A stretch of DNA of 64,000 nucleotides. Source: WHSW01 sp963851045 (GTDB taxonomy: Bacteria; Actinomycetota; Thermoleophilia; Solirubrobacterales; 70-9). The stretch spans positions 496,001 to 560,000 of the forward strand of contig CAWKNC010000001.1 of the NCBI GenBank assembly GCA_963851045.1, read 5' to 3'. This document shows positions 1 through 9,540 of this stretch, piece by piece. A model generated the notes under the pieces. It was not told where the DNA came from and ran no database searches. It saw only the letters and a program-made list of their open reading frames with translations. Numbering within the stretch: the first letter of the stretch is position 1; every line of letters begins with the position of its first letter. Both the position numbers and the translations under genes were made by a program.

Positions 1-1903
1 AGGCGGCTCGGACGGCATCGCGGACGATGGCGATCGCGTCGGCGACGGCGTCGATCGAAACGTCCGGCAGTCCGGGCCGAAGCTCACCGCGGAGTTTTGC
101 CAGCTCCGATCCGGCCAGATCTGGGGCGAAGGGACCGATCAGGGCGATGGTGTCGCCCTCGCGCAGCGCCAGCCCCCCGGCCCGTTCGGGATCCGGCAGC
201 TCACCGACCATCCCAACCACAGGGGTGGGGTAGATCGGCCCGTTCTCGGTCTCGTTGTAAAGGGAGACGTTGCCGCCGACGACCGGGACCGCGAGAGCCT
301 CGCAGGCGTCGGCCAGCGCCGCCGTCGAGCGATCGAGCTGCCAGGCGACGGTCGGCTTCTCGGGGTTGCCGAAGTTGAGGCAGTTGGTCAGTCCGAGCGG
401 CTCAGCACCCGCGCAGGCCAGGTTTTGCGCGCACTCCAGCACCGCCTCGATCGTGCCGACGTACGGGTCGCAAGCGACCCGGCGGCCGTTGCCATCGATG
501 GCGATCGCGATGGTGGCGTCCGCCTCGCCCAGATGCAGCACGGCGGCGTCGGCGCTCTCCGGTCGCCGCACGGTGTGTGACCCGACGATCGAGTCGTACT
601 GCTCGAAGGCCCATCGCTTGCTGGCGATGCTGGCCGACGCCAGCAGCTCCAACAGCAGATCGCTCGGATCAGCCTCCGGCGCTGGATGCTGGGCCTCGCG
701 GTTTCCGTAGATCCATTCCTGTGGCTCCTCGGGCGCGAGGTCGTAGAGGGGGCAGTCGTCGACGAGCGCGACAACGGGCATCTCACCGACGACGTCGCCG
801 TCGCGCAGGACACGAAAAAGGCCGGAGTCGGTGACCTCGCCGACAACCGCGCCGGCGACCTGCCAGCGCTCGCACATCGCGAGCACCTCGTCGACCCTGG
901 ATGGCTCGACTACGGCCAGCATCCGCTCCTGCGACTCCGAGACCATGATCTCGAACGGCTCCATATCGGCCTCGCGAAGCGGCACCTGGCCGACATCGAT
1001 GTCGATCCCGGTACCGCCGGCGGAGGCCATCTCCGCGGCGGATGAGGTGAGACCGGCCGCGCCCAGGTCCTGGAGTGAGACCAAGAGGTCGGCGCCGAGC
1101 AGCTCGAGGCAGCACTCGAGCAGCTTCGATTCCTCGAACGGATCGCCGATCTGGACGGTTGGACGCTTTGAGTCGTCGCCGGTCTCGAGGTCCGCGGACG
1201 CGAGCACGGAGGCGCCGCCGATGCCATCGCGGCCGGTCGACGCACCCATCAAAACGACGCTGTTGCCAACCCCTGCCGCCGCCGCGCGCACCATCTCGTC
1301 GGCTCGCGCAAGACCCACGCACATCGCGTTGACGAGGCAGTTCTGCTCGTAGGGTGGCTCGAAGTAGACCTCGCCGCCCACGGTCGGCACGCCAATCGAG
1401 TTGCCGTAATGGCCGATTCCGGCGACCACCTGCTCAAACAGGTATCGCGACCGCTCGGTGTCCAGCTCTCCGAAGCGCAGCGAGTCGAGGATCGCGATCG
1501 GCCGCGCTCCGAGCGCGAAAACATCCCGCAGGATGCCGCCGACTCCGGTTGCAGCACCCTGGAAGGGCTCGACCGCGCTCGGATGGTTGTGCGATTCGAC
1601 CTTGAAGGCGACGGCCCAGCCGTCACCGATCGAGACGGCGCCAGCGTTCTCACCGGGACCCATCAACATCCGAGAGCTCTCGGTGGGCAGGCGCCGCAGC
1701 AGCTTCTTCGAGTGCTTGTACGCACAGTGCTCAGACCACAGGAGGCTGAACATCGCGAGCTCGACGCCGTTGGGCTCGCGACCGAGCTTGTCGATGATCA
1801 ACTCGAACTCGGCGTCGGTGAGGCCGAGCTCGCGGTGCTTGGACAGCGTTGTGGTCGGCTCGCTCAACGGACCCGGCAGACTAGATAGTCCGCTTGTCGG
1901 CAC
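1..1903 (-). CDS. purL: Phosphoribosylformylglycinamidine synthase subunit PurL (3' end beyond window)
   Basis: Catalytic ATP-dependent subunit that turns FGAR plus glutamine-derived ammonia into FGAM in purine synthesis. About 634 codons are visible; the C-terminus lies outside the window. Reading from the GTG start, the frame carries the PurL motifs LWSEHCAYKHSK, a VESHNHPS segment, ATGVGGILRD, the SIGVPTVGGEV region and, further on, VGGNVSLYNE, with no stop. This is the small PurL form that needs separate PurS and PurQ, both of which are encoded 8-9 kb upstream on the same strand rather than adjacent. The GTG at 1903 is the longest in-frame start I favour (reads MPTSGLSSLPGP...). The 133 bp up to the divergent gene at 2037 must contain its promoter. 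Confidence 0.95.
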   Translation of the reverse strand, partial: MPTSGLSSLPGPLSEPTTTLSKHRELGLTDAEFELIIDKLGREPNGVELAMFSLLWSEHCAYKHSKKLLRRLPTESSRMLMGPGENAGAVSIGDGWAVAFKVESHNHPSAVEPFQGAATGVGGILRDVFALGARPIAILDSLRFGELDTERSRYLFEQVVAGIGHYGNSIGVPTVGGEVYFEPPYEQNCLVNAMCVGLARADEMVRAAAAGVGNSVVLMGASTGRDGIGGASVLASADLETGDDSKRPTVQIGDPFEESKLLECCLELLGADLLVSLQDLGAAGLTSSAAEMASAGGTGIDIDVGQVPLREADMEPFEIMVSESQERMLAVVEPSRVDEVLAMCERWQVAGAVVGEVTDSGLFRVLRDGDVVGEMPVVALVDDCPLYDLAPEEPQEWIYGNREAQHPAPEADPSDLLLELLASASIASKRWAFEQYDSIVGSHTVRRPESADAAVLHLGEADATIAIAIDGNGRRVACDPYVGTIEAVLECAQNLACAGAEPLGLTNCLNFGNPEKPTVAWQLDRSTAALADACEALAVPVVGGNVSLYNETENGPIYPTPVVGMVGELPDPERAGGLALREGDTIALIGPFAPDLAGSELAKLRGELRPGLPDVSIDAVADAIAIVRDAVRAA

Positions 1904-2036
1904 GCAGGAAGACCATCGCGTCGGGATCGCGCTGGTGCTGTGGCATCGGATGCACGTCGTCTTTCAACTGCCGGTGGCGACCGCGTCGTCACACGCCTCG
2001 GCGTGTTGTGATCGGCGTATGGGTGCTCCGGCCCAC

Positions 2037-3227
2037 ATGCGCGTCGCTGCGCTCACAATCGCTCTCCTTGGCTTGTTCGCAAGCCTGGCGGCCCTCGCTG
2101 CGCCAGCAATGGCGACGAAGGCGCCGATCGTTCCCAGCACCACAGCGGCGACCTACGCAACGACCGGCGACGACTCCGAGCGGCTTAAGGCGATCCCGAT
2201 CTCGAGGAAGCCGGGCAAACTCGATCGCGTCGCGATGTCGATCGCGCCAGACCAGTTCAACCCGATCGCGGTCGGTGATCGCCTGCGCGTCAACGGCGAG
2301 GTGCAGGTCTCGACCACCTGTGTCGAGGAGGGTTCGCGGTGCATCGGCACCCACTACGACATCAACCCAAAGATCACCGCTCGCATCGTCCTCTCGCCCG
2401 GACCGCAGGCCAGGGGCGGGTTTCTGCCGCTCACTGGAGTTCGAACCCAGCAGTGCAAGCAGCGGCGTCCAAATCGAAACCACCACTGCACGCTGACGCT
2501 CCCGAGCGCGGAGACGACCGTCTCCGACGTCTCGGCCCTCCCGTGTGCGCCTGAAGCCTGTTACGTGAACCTGATCGTCGGTGCGACCAGCCGCAAGGCC
2601 AAGCGCGGAAACAAGGTCGTCCTTGGAGGCGACCAGCCCGACGCGACGGTCGAGCAGGACAAGGGCCGGCTCAACCTCGTCCAGGCCCACGCAACCGTCC
2701 CTCAGCCTCAGACGGGACAGACCAACGCACTTGTGGATTCGACTCTGCCGTTGACGATCGGTGACAGCGAAAAGCGGCGCGTCGTCTACTCCCTGCCGGT
2801 CGTCGCTCCGCAGCAGGGCGAGATCCTGACCTTCGACACGAGCTTTGTCACTGGGATCAGCGCCCTGCGCTTCAACACCTTCATCTCCTCGCGAGTGATC
2901 CTGGCCGAGACGCCGACGGCGACGAAGGCGAAAGGCCTGGCCAAGCGCGCCACGGCCTACAAGGGACAGGGAACCGAGTCGAACGGCTTCAACTGCACGC
3001 TCGGCCCGAGCGGCTACGCCAACCCGTGCACAACGGTCAAGGCCGGAGCCCTGCAGATCACCCGAAGGTTCAAGACTCCCGCCTATGGGGAGGAGCCGAC
3101 CACGCTCTATCTGAACGTTCTCGCGGGCGCAAAGCCGCTGCTCGCGGAACGCAAGGTCACCGACGATCAGGTCGTCTCGCTCGGCGCGACGGACCAGGGT
3201 CTGATCGCCGCTCGCTACGGGCCCTAG
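2037..3227 (+). CDS. Secreted protein of unknown function
   Basis: A 396-residue protein that I do not recognise. It begins with a clear Sec signal peptide (MRVAALTIALLGLFASLAAL followed by AAPAMA, probable cleavage after AMA), so it acts outside the membrane. The mature part is rich in beta-prone sequence and holds several cysteines (TTCVEEGSRC, RTQQCKQ, ALPCAPEACYV, FNCTLGPSG, NPCTTV) that could form disulfides. An in-frame ATG at 2019 would add six residues; 2037 gives the better signal peptide. A much longer open frame continues upstream on this strand but overlaps purL and is not credible. It is divergent from purL and followed by another exported protein gene. Confidence 0.75.
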   Translation: MRVAALTIALLGLFASLAALAAPAMATKAPIVPSTTAATYATTGDDSERLKAIPISRKPGKLDRVAMSIAPDQFNPIAVGDRLRVNGEVQVSTTCVEEGSRCIGTHYDINPKITARIVLSPGPQARGGFLPLTGVRTQQCKQRRPNRNHHCTLTLPSAETTVSDVSALPCAPEACYVNLIVGATSRKAKRGNKVVLGGDQPDATVEQDKGRLNLVQAHATVPQPQTGQTNALVDSTLPLTIGDSEKRRVVYSLPVVAPQQGEILTFDTSFVTGISALRFNTFISSRVILAETPTATKAKGLAKRATAYKGQGTESNGFNCTLGPSGYANPCTTVKAGALQITRRFKTPAYGEEPTTLYLNVLAGAKPLLAERKVTDDQVVSLGATDQGLIAARYGP

Positions 3228-3287
3228 CGCACCGCGACAGTTCGGGATAGGGTCGGTTATCTCGTCTCCGACACAGGATGGTGTGCC

Positions 3288-4274
3288 ATGTATGCAAGGC
3301 GCTTTGCTTTGGTCTCGGCCGTCACGCTCTTCGGCGTATTGCTCGCAAGCGTGCCGTCGAACGCCACCTTCTCCGGTTCCAACGGGCGAATCTCGTTCAG
3401 CAAGTTCTCTCACAACACGCTGCAGATCTGGACCGCCAACCCGGACGGCAGCGATGCAAAGCAGGTGACCGACTTCGGCTCCAACGCCGGCGCGGTGATC
3501 TCCGACTGGTCTCCCGACGGCGAGCTGATCGCCTATGAGTCCAATAAGGATGTCGACGGGCGCAGGCACTCCAACCAGATCTGGACGATGGATGCGGATG
3601 GAAGCAACCAGACTCAACTCACCCGTGGACCGGGCTTTCACGGGTTCCCCGGCTGGTCTCCGGACGGGACGAGAATGGCGATCGACTCCGACTGGGGCGA
3701 CCCTGATCTCAACGGCATCTGGGTGATCCCCGCCTTTGACCCGGGTGGCGTCACGGTCGCGGACGCGACCCGGATCACCGACACGCCCCGCAGCGCCGAC
3801 TTCGACACCGAGCCGCAGTACTCACCCGACGGCGAGACCATCATCTTCACTCGCTTCAAGGCGCCGCACAGGTCGGCGATCTGGCAGGTCAGGACCGATG
3901 GCTCCGGCCTTGACCGCCTAACCAAGTACAAGCGAAACGCGTCTGATCCGGACTTCTCCCCGAACGGGAAGAAGATCGTCTTCGACTCAGGCGACGTCGG
4001 TCAGCCCGGCACCAAGGGCGACATCTGGGTGATGCGCGCCGACGGCTCGCGCGAGCGCCCGCTGACCGACACACCGCCCGTGGGCGAGGCCGAGGACGAG
4101 TTCACCCTCTCGCAGAACCCGGTCTTCTCGCCCAACGGCAGGCGGATCATGTTCACGCAGTTCAATGGCCAGTTGCTTGAGATCCATGTGATGAAGGCCA
4201 ACGGCTCCGACCGCAGGATGCTGTTCAGGACCACCAAGTTCCTCAACAAGGTCGACTGGGGGGTGCACCCGTAG
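3288..4274 (+). CDS. Exported TolB-like PD40 beta-propeller protein
   Basis: A 328-residue protein with a signal peptide (MYARRFALVSAVTLFGVLLA, cleavage near SNA) and six blade-like repeats of the PD40/WD40-like type: variants of WSPDG followed by a short beta strand recur as DWSPDGELIAYES, GWSPDGTRMAIDS, QYSPDGETIIFTR, DFSPNGKKIVFDS and VFSPNGRRIMFTQ. Six repeats fit a complete TolB-type six-bladed propeller. Such proteins bind partners or glycans outside the cytoplasm; no enzymatic motif is visible. AGGATGGTG before the ATG is a fair ribosome site. No Tol or Pal gene is adjacent, so a Tol-system role is not implied. Confidence 0.85.
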   Translation: MYARRFALVSAVTLFGVLLASVPSNATFSGSNGRISFSKFSHNTLQIWTANPDGSDAKQVTDFGSNAGAVISDWSPDGELIAYESNKDVDGRRHSNQIWTMDADGSNQTQLTRGPGFHGFPGWSPDGTRMAIDSDWGDPDLNGIWVIPAFDPGGVTVADATRITDTPRSADFDTEPQYSPDGETIIFTRFKAPHRSAIWQVRTDGSGLDRLTKYKRNASDPDFSPNGKKIVFDSGDVGQPGTKGDIWVMRADGSRERPLTDTPPVGEAEDEFTLSQNPVFSPNGRRIMFTQFNGQLLEIHVMKANGSDRRMLFRTTKFLNKVDWGVHP

Positions 4275-4294
4275 GCGCAGCCGCGGGAGCTTGG

Positions 4295-5326
4295 TCAGGC
4301 TGCTGGGATGGGCGCGGGGACCCGAGTTCGCTCGGGCGCCTCAGCGCCCTTCTCTTCGGCTCGCTGGCGGCCGGCATCGGTGACGACGCCATATCCGAGC
4401 TTGACCAGAAAGTCGCCGGCGATCGCCTCGTATTGAGAGATCTCCTCCTCGGTCATCCGCTCACGCCACATCCCGACGCGGTCTGAACGCGGGGGCTCCT
4501 TCGCGAGCCTGTGGCTGTCCATTCGCGCCTCGGCGGTCTGGTTCGGGCGGTTCTTGCGCGGGAGCTCCCGGGCCTTCTCCTTCAGCCGCGTCTCGGCCCG
4601 CTCGTGGTAATCGAGCATCACCGGGTCGAACTCGAGCTCGATGAAGTCGCAGATACGACGCAACTGGCCCTCGGTATCGGCGACGATGTCCTCGAAATGG
4701 ACCTCGGTGTAGTGGTCGATCGTCGGGGCGATCTTCTGGGCTCGACGGATCCTGTTGCGCCACAGCCGCGCGGACTGCTCGTAGTCCTCGGGACCCCAGT
4801 TCATCCGCATGTGCGAAAGCGAGACATCACGCCCATCGCGGATGATGTGGACGAAGCGGGCCTCGGGGAGGACACGCTGGATCCGGCGCATCTCCTGCAT
4901 GTAGCCGGGCGTCTTGTCGCCGTAACGGCTCTTGCCCTCGCGCTCGGCGTAGAGCATGTAGAAGGCGCGGATCGAGTCGGCCGCCGTCACCGGGTTCAGC
5001 GCGGTGATGCGCTCGCGCAGCTCCTGGCCGTCGAGGTGGAAGTCGCCCCAGCGCTTGTGATCGATCGCCAGCGTCGCCGCATCCTCGCCGGACTGCTTCG
5101 AGCGCTCGAAGGCCTTGATGAGCTTGGGGACCCAGTGGGTCTCGCCGGGAATCGCCAGCTCGGGATGCGAGTCGAGCATCAGGCGCAGCAGCGTCGTTCC
5201 TGAGCGGGTCACGCCGCACACGAACGGTGCGGGGGGCGGCTCGGGCGATCGGCCCTTCAGCCGGCGCTTGGCAAAGACGATGCCTGCACGCTTCTTATAT
5301 CGATCAATTTGGTCGGAAAGGCCCAT
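4295..5326 (-). CDS. PAPS-dependent sulfotransferase family protein
   Basis: A 343-residue member of the Sulfotransferase_3 family, transferring sulfate from PAPS to a hydroxyl, probably on a carbohydrate. The 5'-phosphosulfate loop is GVTRSGTTLLRLMLDSHPEL and the 3'-phosphate-binding segment is FVHIIRDGRDVSLSH. The C-terminus shares the block SDRVGMWRERM...IAGDFLVKLGY with its neighbours at 7567-9530. The ATG at 5326 is chosen because it follows the stop of the upstream glycosyltransferase by 15 bp; a longer start at 5401 would overlap that gene. It is the last gene of the purQ-linked island. Acceptor substrate unknown. Confidence 0.88.
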   Translation of the reverse strand: MGLSDQIDRYKKRAGIVFAKRRLKGRSPEPPPAPFVCGVTRSGTTLLRLMLDSHPELAIPGETHWVPKLIKAFERSKQSGEDAATLAIDHKRWGDFHLDGQELRERITALNPVTAADSIRAFYMLYAEREGKSRYGDKTPGYMQEMRRIQRVLPEARFVHIIRDGRDVSLSHMRMNWGPEDYEQSARLWRNRIRRAQKIAPTIDHYTEVHFEDIVADTEGQLRRICDFIELEFDPVMLDYHERAETRLKEKARELPRKNRPNQTAEARMDSHRLAKEPPRSDRVGMWRERMTEEEISQYEAIAGDFLVKLGYGVVTDAGRQRAEEKGAEAPERTRVPAPIPAA

Positions 5327-5340
5327 GGCGAAGGCGCAAG

Positions 5341-6441
5341 CTACCGATGTGCGCGCACAGAGGTAAGCAGTTCGCCGATCCCACTCACCGTCGTTGCCCA
5401 CCGCCGCTCGTTGTCGCGGACGTCCACCGCGCCCGCGGCGAGATCCGCTCGCAGCTCATCGTCGGCGAGGCGCTCGATCGCCAGGCGCAGCTCGCCAACG
5501 TCTGGGTCGAGCGCCGGGATACCCGACTTCGCGGTGCCATTCGGGTGCGAGGCCACGAGCAGGCCGTTGCGTCCGTCGCTGATGGCCTCATTCATTGGCG
5601 GAGCGTCATTGGTGATCACAGGCTGGCCGAATGCGATCGCCTCATACAGCGGCAGCCCGAGGCCCTCCCAGCGCGCGGGAACCAGGCAGACGTCGAAGCT
5701 CGCGAGTTCGCGCAGATGCCCGGCGGTCGGTTGGTCGCCGAGGCGCAACTCGATCCGCGCGTCGCGCTCGGCGGCTTGCTCAGCCGGGCGGACCTGCTTG
5801 CGATCGACCTGCGCCTTGACCACCAGGCGCAGGCGCTCGTCGGTCGTTGCCTCAAAAGCCTCGAGAACGGGCTCAACCGGCTTGCGATGGCCGAGAAATC
5901 CGCCAGGGAACACGAAGCGCACGAGCCCGTCCTGACTGCGCTCGACGCCATCGCCCGCAGCAATCAACTCGGGATGACAGCCCCACGGCACGTACGGCGT
6001 TTCGAGTCCCATGTCGCGGTAACGCAGCTGCTCCGCGCGAGTCATCGAGTAGATGACGTCGAACGCCTCACGGGCACCGTCGAGATGCTCACGGGTGAAG
6101 TGTTCCCAGACGAACCTGCCGATCGTTCGGACACCCCGCTTGCGAAGCTCGGCGAGCTCGGCGAACTGGTAGTTCTGATCACACAGAACCACGTCGATGC
6201 CATTCGCGTCGACCCAGTCCAGGTACTCGTCGCGAGTGACCTCGAACGATGCCGTCTCGGTGATCCGGGGCTGGTCCCACACGTCGTCGCGGTCGAGTGC
6301 GCCAGGCCGCGGCCCCTTCTCCTTCTTCGGCCGCGCGAGCACAAAGCTCTCGTGGCCGAGCTCGTCGACCGCCGAGCGCAGTTGCCGGCCGACAACGGGC
6401 TGGCCCCGGTTGAACCACTTGCTGACGAGGCCGACGTTCAT
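5341..6441 (-). CDS. Glycosyltransferase, GT4-like (paralogue A)
   Basis: A 366-residue GT-B fold glycosyltransferase. The N-terminal domain starts MNVGLVSKWFNRGQPVVGRQ and the C-terminal donor-binding half has RWEGLGLPLYEAIAFGQP and PVITNDAPPMNEAI, with the E-x7-E-like spacing of retaining GT4 enzymes. It is clearly paralogous to the next gene (6476-7564) and to a third copy at 21718-22785: all three share WFxxGQ, ELGHExFxLA, GRFVWExF, WGxHPxL and RWEGLGL...ITNDxPPMNE. Flanked by sulfotransferase genes, it probably builds a glycan or glycolipid that is then sulfated. Donor and acceptor cannot be read from sequence. Confidence 0.85.
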   Translation of the reverse strand: MNVGLVSKWFNRGQPVVGRQLRSAVDELGHESFVLARPKKEKGPRPGALDRDDVWDQPRITETASFEVTRDEYLDWVDANGIDVVLCDQNYQFAELAELRKRGVRTIGRFVWEHFTREHLDGAREAFDVIYSMTRAEQLRYRDMGLETPYVPWGCHPELIAAGDGVERSQDGLVRFVFPGGFLGHRKPVEPVLEAFEATTDERLRLVVKAQVDRKQVRPAEQAAERDARIELRLGDQPTAGHLRELASFDVCLVPARWEGLGLPLYEAIAFGQPVITNDAPPMNEAISDGRNGLLVASHPNGTAKSGIPALDPDVGELRLAIERLADDELRADLAAGAVDVRDNERRWATTVSGIGELLTSVRAHR

Positions 6442-6475
6442 GACTCCCGCGAGATGCTCCGCTTCGCGTCCGCTC

Positions 6476-7564
6476 TCACCGGGTCTGGAGCAGACTTGCG
6501 AGACCTTCCTTGGTCCGATCCCAGCTGCGGTCGGTCTCGCGCAACCGAACAGCGCCCTCGGCGAGCTTGGCGCGCTCCGCGGCGTCTCCGAGCCGTTCGA
6601 TCGCCGCGGTCAGCTGGTCGAAGTTTGGATCGAAGGCCGGGATTCCCGATCCCGCTTCGCCCCACGGCACCGACTCGACGACGATCCCGTTGAGCCCATC
6701 GATCACGACCTCGTTCATCGGCGGTGAATCGTTGGTGATCGACGGCATGCCGACAGCGATGGCCTCGTAGAGAGGTAGTCCGAGCCCCTCCCAGCGCGAC
6801 GGCGAGAGACATACGTCGCACGCGGCGAACTGGCGCATGTGTGCCTGGGTCGGACGGTCCTCGAGCTCGATCATCACGCGTTCATCGCCGCCGGCGGCCT
6901 TCTCGAGCTTGCCGGCCTTGCGGTCGACCTGGCCGCGGATCAGCAGTCGAAGATGGTCGCCGCGAGCCTTCGTGAACGCCTCGACAATCTCCGGAAACGG
7001 CTTGCGCTTGCCCATGAAGCTGCCCGGCACGACAAACCGGACGAGATCATCAGTCGCGCGATCGGCCTCGCCCTGGGCGGCCAGGTCCAGCAGCTCCGGA
7101 TGACACCCCCAGGTCAGCAGCGGGCTTTCGATCCCGAACCCGCGATAGCGCTCCTGCTCGGCGCGGGTTAGGGAGTAGATGACGTCGTAGGCCGCCTTCG
7201 CCGGCTCGGCGTCCTCTGGCGCGAAGCTCTCCCAGACGAACCGGCCGATGGTCCGTACGCCGCCCTCGCGCAGCGCGGCGATCTCGTCGAACTGATCGTT
7301 TTGGTCGGTGAGTACCACCTCGATCTGGTTGGCGGAGATCCAGTCGCGGTACTCGGCGACCGGGATGTCGGCTTCCTCGGAGTGCGTCACTCCCGGCTGA
7401 TCCCAGACCGGGTCCTCAACGCGCTCCATCTGCGCGCGCGGTCCCTTGCCCTGCTTGGCGAGGATGAATGTCTCGTGACCGAGCTCGTCAAGCGCCGAGC
7501 GGATCTGGCGTGAGACCACGGCCTGCCCGGAGGCAAACCACTTGGACACGATGCCCACGCGCAC
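6476..7564 (-). CDS. Glycosyltransferase, GT4-like (paralogue B)
   Basis: A 362-residue paralogue of the neighbouring glycosyltransferase at 5341-6441, evidently from tandem duplication. The start MRVGIVSKWFASGQAVVSRQ, the middle RTIGRFVWESF and the donor-site block RWEGLGLPLYEAIAVGMP with ITNDSPPMNEVV are all conserved. Differences cluster in the N-terminal acceptor half, so the two copies could add different sugars or act in sequence. The stop codon of the preceding sulfotransferase gene (at 7567) is only 2 bp from this start, which indicates one transcript. Substrate unknown. Confidence 0.85.
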   Translation of the reverse strand: MRVGIVSKWFASGQAVVSRQIRSALDELGHETFILAKQGKGPRAQMERVEDPVWDQPGVTHSEEADIPVAEYRDWISANQIEVVLTDQNDQFDEIAALREGGVRTIGRFVWESFAPEDAEPAKAAYDVIYSLTRAEQERYRGFGIESPLLTWGCHPELLDLAAQGEADRATDDLVRFVVPGSFMGKRKPFPEIVEAFTKARGDHLRLLIRGQVDRKAGKLEKAAGGDERVMIELEDRPTQAHMRQFAACDVCLSPSRWEGLGLPLYEAIAVGMPSITNDSPPMNEVVIDGLNGIVVESVPWGEAGSGIPAFDPNFDQLTAAIERLGDAAERAKLAEGAVRLRETDRSWDRTKEGLASLLQTR

Positions 7565-7566
7565 GG

Positions 7567-8517
7567 CTACGCCGCAGCTTCGATCTGCTGTGTGGCCTTC
7601 TCGACGGCATCGAGGCCGATGGGATAGCCGAGCTGGGCGAGCAGGTCGCCGGCGATTGCCTCGAACTCCTCGCGCTGCTGGGGGGTCATCTGCGTGCGCC
7701 AGCGTGCGACGCGATCGGCACTCGGCGGCTTTGTGGTCATCTCATGGGTCGCCATGCGGCGCTCGACGCTGAGCTCCTTCGCGCGGCCCTCTGCAGGCAG
7801 GGCGCGCGCCATCTCCTTGAGCCGGTCGGCGGAACGCTCGTGGTAGTGAAGTAGCGCGTCATCCCAGGGCAACTCGATGAAGTCACAAACCCGGCGCAGC
7901 ACCGGCTCGGTGTCGAGAATCAAATCCTCGTAACGGATCTCCATGTAGTGGCGGAGCTTGGGCTTGTCCTCGCGTGCCTTGGTGATCTTCTTCTGCCAGC
8001 GCTTCGCGATGTCACCGGCCGTCAGGTCGCGCACGGTCCGGTCGAGCACCGAGAGGGCGACGTCGCGACCATCGCGGATCACGTGGACGAACCGCGCCTC
8101 CGGAATCGCGCGCTGAATCAGCTTCATCTTCTGGACGTAGGTGGGCGTCTTCTCGCCCCAGCGCGGCTTGCCCTGCTCCTCGGTGTAGGCGGCATAGAAG
8201 GTCCGCACTGCGGGCCCGGGCTTGACCTCCGGGAGTTCGCGCAAACGGCCGAGCATCATCTCGTCGCTGAAGCCGAAGTCGCCCCACTCGCGCGCCGACT
8301 TCATCGCCTCGAGGACGGATTCTGGTGTCGCGTCGTCTTGACGCGCGGCCTTGATCAGGTCGGGAACGAAGTGCGTCTCCGGCGGGATCGTCAGATCTGG
8401 ATGCGCGTCGAGCATCATCCGCAACAGGGTGGTGCCCGAGCGGTTCATCCCAACGACGAACGGGATTGCCGGTCCTTGAGCCTTCGGCTCGCCGCGAAGC
8501 CGGTCGAACAGGCCCAT
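7567..8517 (-). CDS. PAPS-dependent sulfotransferase family protein
   Basis: A 316-residue Sulfotransferase_3 protein. P-loop: VGMNRSGTTLLRMMLDAHPD; 3'-phosphate segment: FVHVIRDGRDVALSVLD; C-terminal SADRVARWRTQM...IAGDLLAQLGY. The ATG at 8517 shares its A with the TGA of the upstream gene (TGATG), which decides the start over a longer in-frame option at 8574. The tight coupling implies co-translation with the next sulfotransferase. Acceptor unknown; likely the same glycan pathway as the neighbouring glycosyltransferases. Confidence 0.88.
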   Translation of the reverse strand: MGLFDRLRGEPKAQGPAIPFVVGMNRSGTTLLRMMLDAHPDLTIPPETHFVPDLIKAARQDDATPESVLEAMKSAREWGDFGFSDEMMLGRLRELPEVKPGPAVRTFYAAYTEEQGKPRWGEKTPTYVQKMKLIQRAIPEARFVHVIRDGRDVALSVLDRTVRDLTAGDIAKRWQKKITKAREDKPKLRHYMEIRYEDLILDTEPVLRRVCDFIELPWDDALLHYHERSADRLKEMARALPAEGRAKELSVERRMATHEMTTKPPSADRVARWRTQMTPQQREEFEAIAGDLLAQLGYPIGLDAVEKATQQIEAAA

Positions 8518-9530
8518 CAGGCGCCGCGCTCGCTTCGCGTCTTCGAGCGCGCCCATTCCTCGGGCGGCAGCCATTTCTCCTTCGGCGTGGCGGTCTCGTA
8601 GCCCAGCTCTTCCAGGAGGTAGCCCGCGGCCTCCTCGAACTCGGCGTTGCCGTCGGCGGTCATCTCACGCTTCCAGACGGCGACGCGGTCGGTGTCAGGG
8701 GGCTTCGTCGTCATGGCGTGCGCCGCGACGCGTTCACCCGCTTCCCGCTTCGGGCGTCCCTTCTTCGCGGGCAGTGCCCCGGCCATCTCCTGGAGACGGC
8801 CCTCGGCACGTTCGTGGTAGGTGAGCATCGCCGGATCGAAGTCGATTTCGATGTGCTCGCAGACTCGGCGCAGGACGCCTTCGGTATCGGTGAGCAGGTC
8901 CTCGTAGCGGACCTCCATGTAGTGCTTAACGTCCTCGGAGTCGATTCGTGACTTCACGATGCGCTTGCGCCAGCGTCGCGCCATCTCCTTCGGGGGCACC
9001 GGATCCTTGCCACGCTTGGCGATCCGCGTGTTCTGCGAGATCCCGGCGTCGCGACCATCGCGAATCACGTGGATGAATCGCGCCTCGGGAAGGGTGTTCT
9101 GAATCTTCTTCATCTTGCGCACGTAGTCGGGGGTCTTGTCGCCCCAGCGGCTCTTGCCGTGTTTCTCGGCGTACAGCGAGTAGAAGGCGCGGAGGGCGTC
9201 GGTGGTGTTGAAGCGCTCCACAGCCTGGAAGGCCGCAAGCAGATCCTCCTCCTCGATTCCAAAGTCGTTCCAGCGCCGGCGCTGGTCGTGGACGATCGCC
9301 CTGGTCATCGTCGAGGGTGAGTAGCGCAGCTTGCCCGACGCCTGGATGAACTGGGGGATGAAGTGCGTCTCCGGCGGCACTGCGATCTCCGAGTGGGAGT
9401 CGAGCATCATCCGCAGAAGCGTCGTTCCCGAGCGGCCGACGCCGACAACGAACGGCGCGGGGAATGCAGGCTCGGAGGCCTTGCTCGCGCGGCGACGGCG
9501 CAGGTATCGGATCGAGTAGTCGTAGGCCAT
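8517..9530 (-). CDS. PAPS-dependent sulfotransferase family protein
   Basis: A 337-residue Sulfotransferase_3 protein with an arginine-rich N-terminus (MAYDYSIRYLRRRRASK) before the P-loop VGVGRSGTTLLRMMLDSHSE. The 3'-phosphate-binding segment is FIHVIRDGRDAGISQNTR, where DA replaces the DV of its neighbours. The C-terminal half again carries the TTKPPDTDRVAVWKREM motif. The start at 9530 lies 10 bp after the stop of the upstream gene; a longer start at 9602 would overlap it. Part of the four-sulfotransferase, two-glycosyltransferase run. Confidence 0.88.
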   Translation of the reverse strand: MAYDYSIRYLRRRRASKASEPAFPAPFVVGVGRSGTTLLRMMLDSHSEIAVPPETHFIPQFIQASGKLRYSPSTMTRAIVHDQRRRWNDFGIEEEDLLAAFQAVERFNTTDALRAFYSLYAEKHGKSRWGDKTPDYVRKMKKIQNTLPEARFIHVIRDGRDAGISQNTRIAKRGKDPVPPKEMARRWRKRIVKSRIDSEDVKHYMEVRYEDLLTDTEGVLRRVCEHIEIDFDPAMLTYHERAEGRLQEMAGALPAKKGRPKREAGERVAAHAMTTKPPDTDRVAVWKREMTADGNAEFEEAAGYLLEELGYETATPKEKWLPPEEWARSKTRSERGA

Positions 9531-9540
9531 AGACGGCTCG

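Noticed and set aside
1858..1950. A short minus-strand frame ending just inside the purL start (MPQHQRDPDAMVFLRADK)
   Set aside because: The tail resembles the end of an ExbD/TolR protein, but nothing of the rest of such a gene is present, so it is treated as chance.
1989..3641. A 550-codon open frame on the minus strand opposite the two exported-protein genes
   Set aside because: It covers genes with clear signal peptides on the plus strand, has no recognisable motif, and long antisense frames are expected at this GC content.
5227..6693. A 488-codon plus-strand frame opposite a glycosyltransferase
   Set aside because: Antisense to a well-supported gene; composition is arginine-rich noise.
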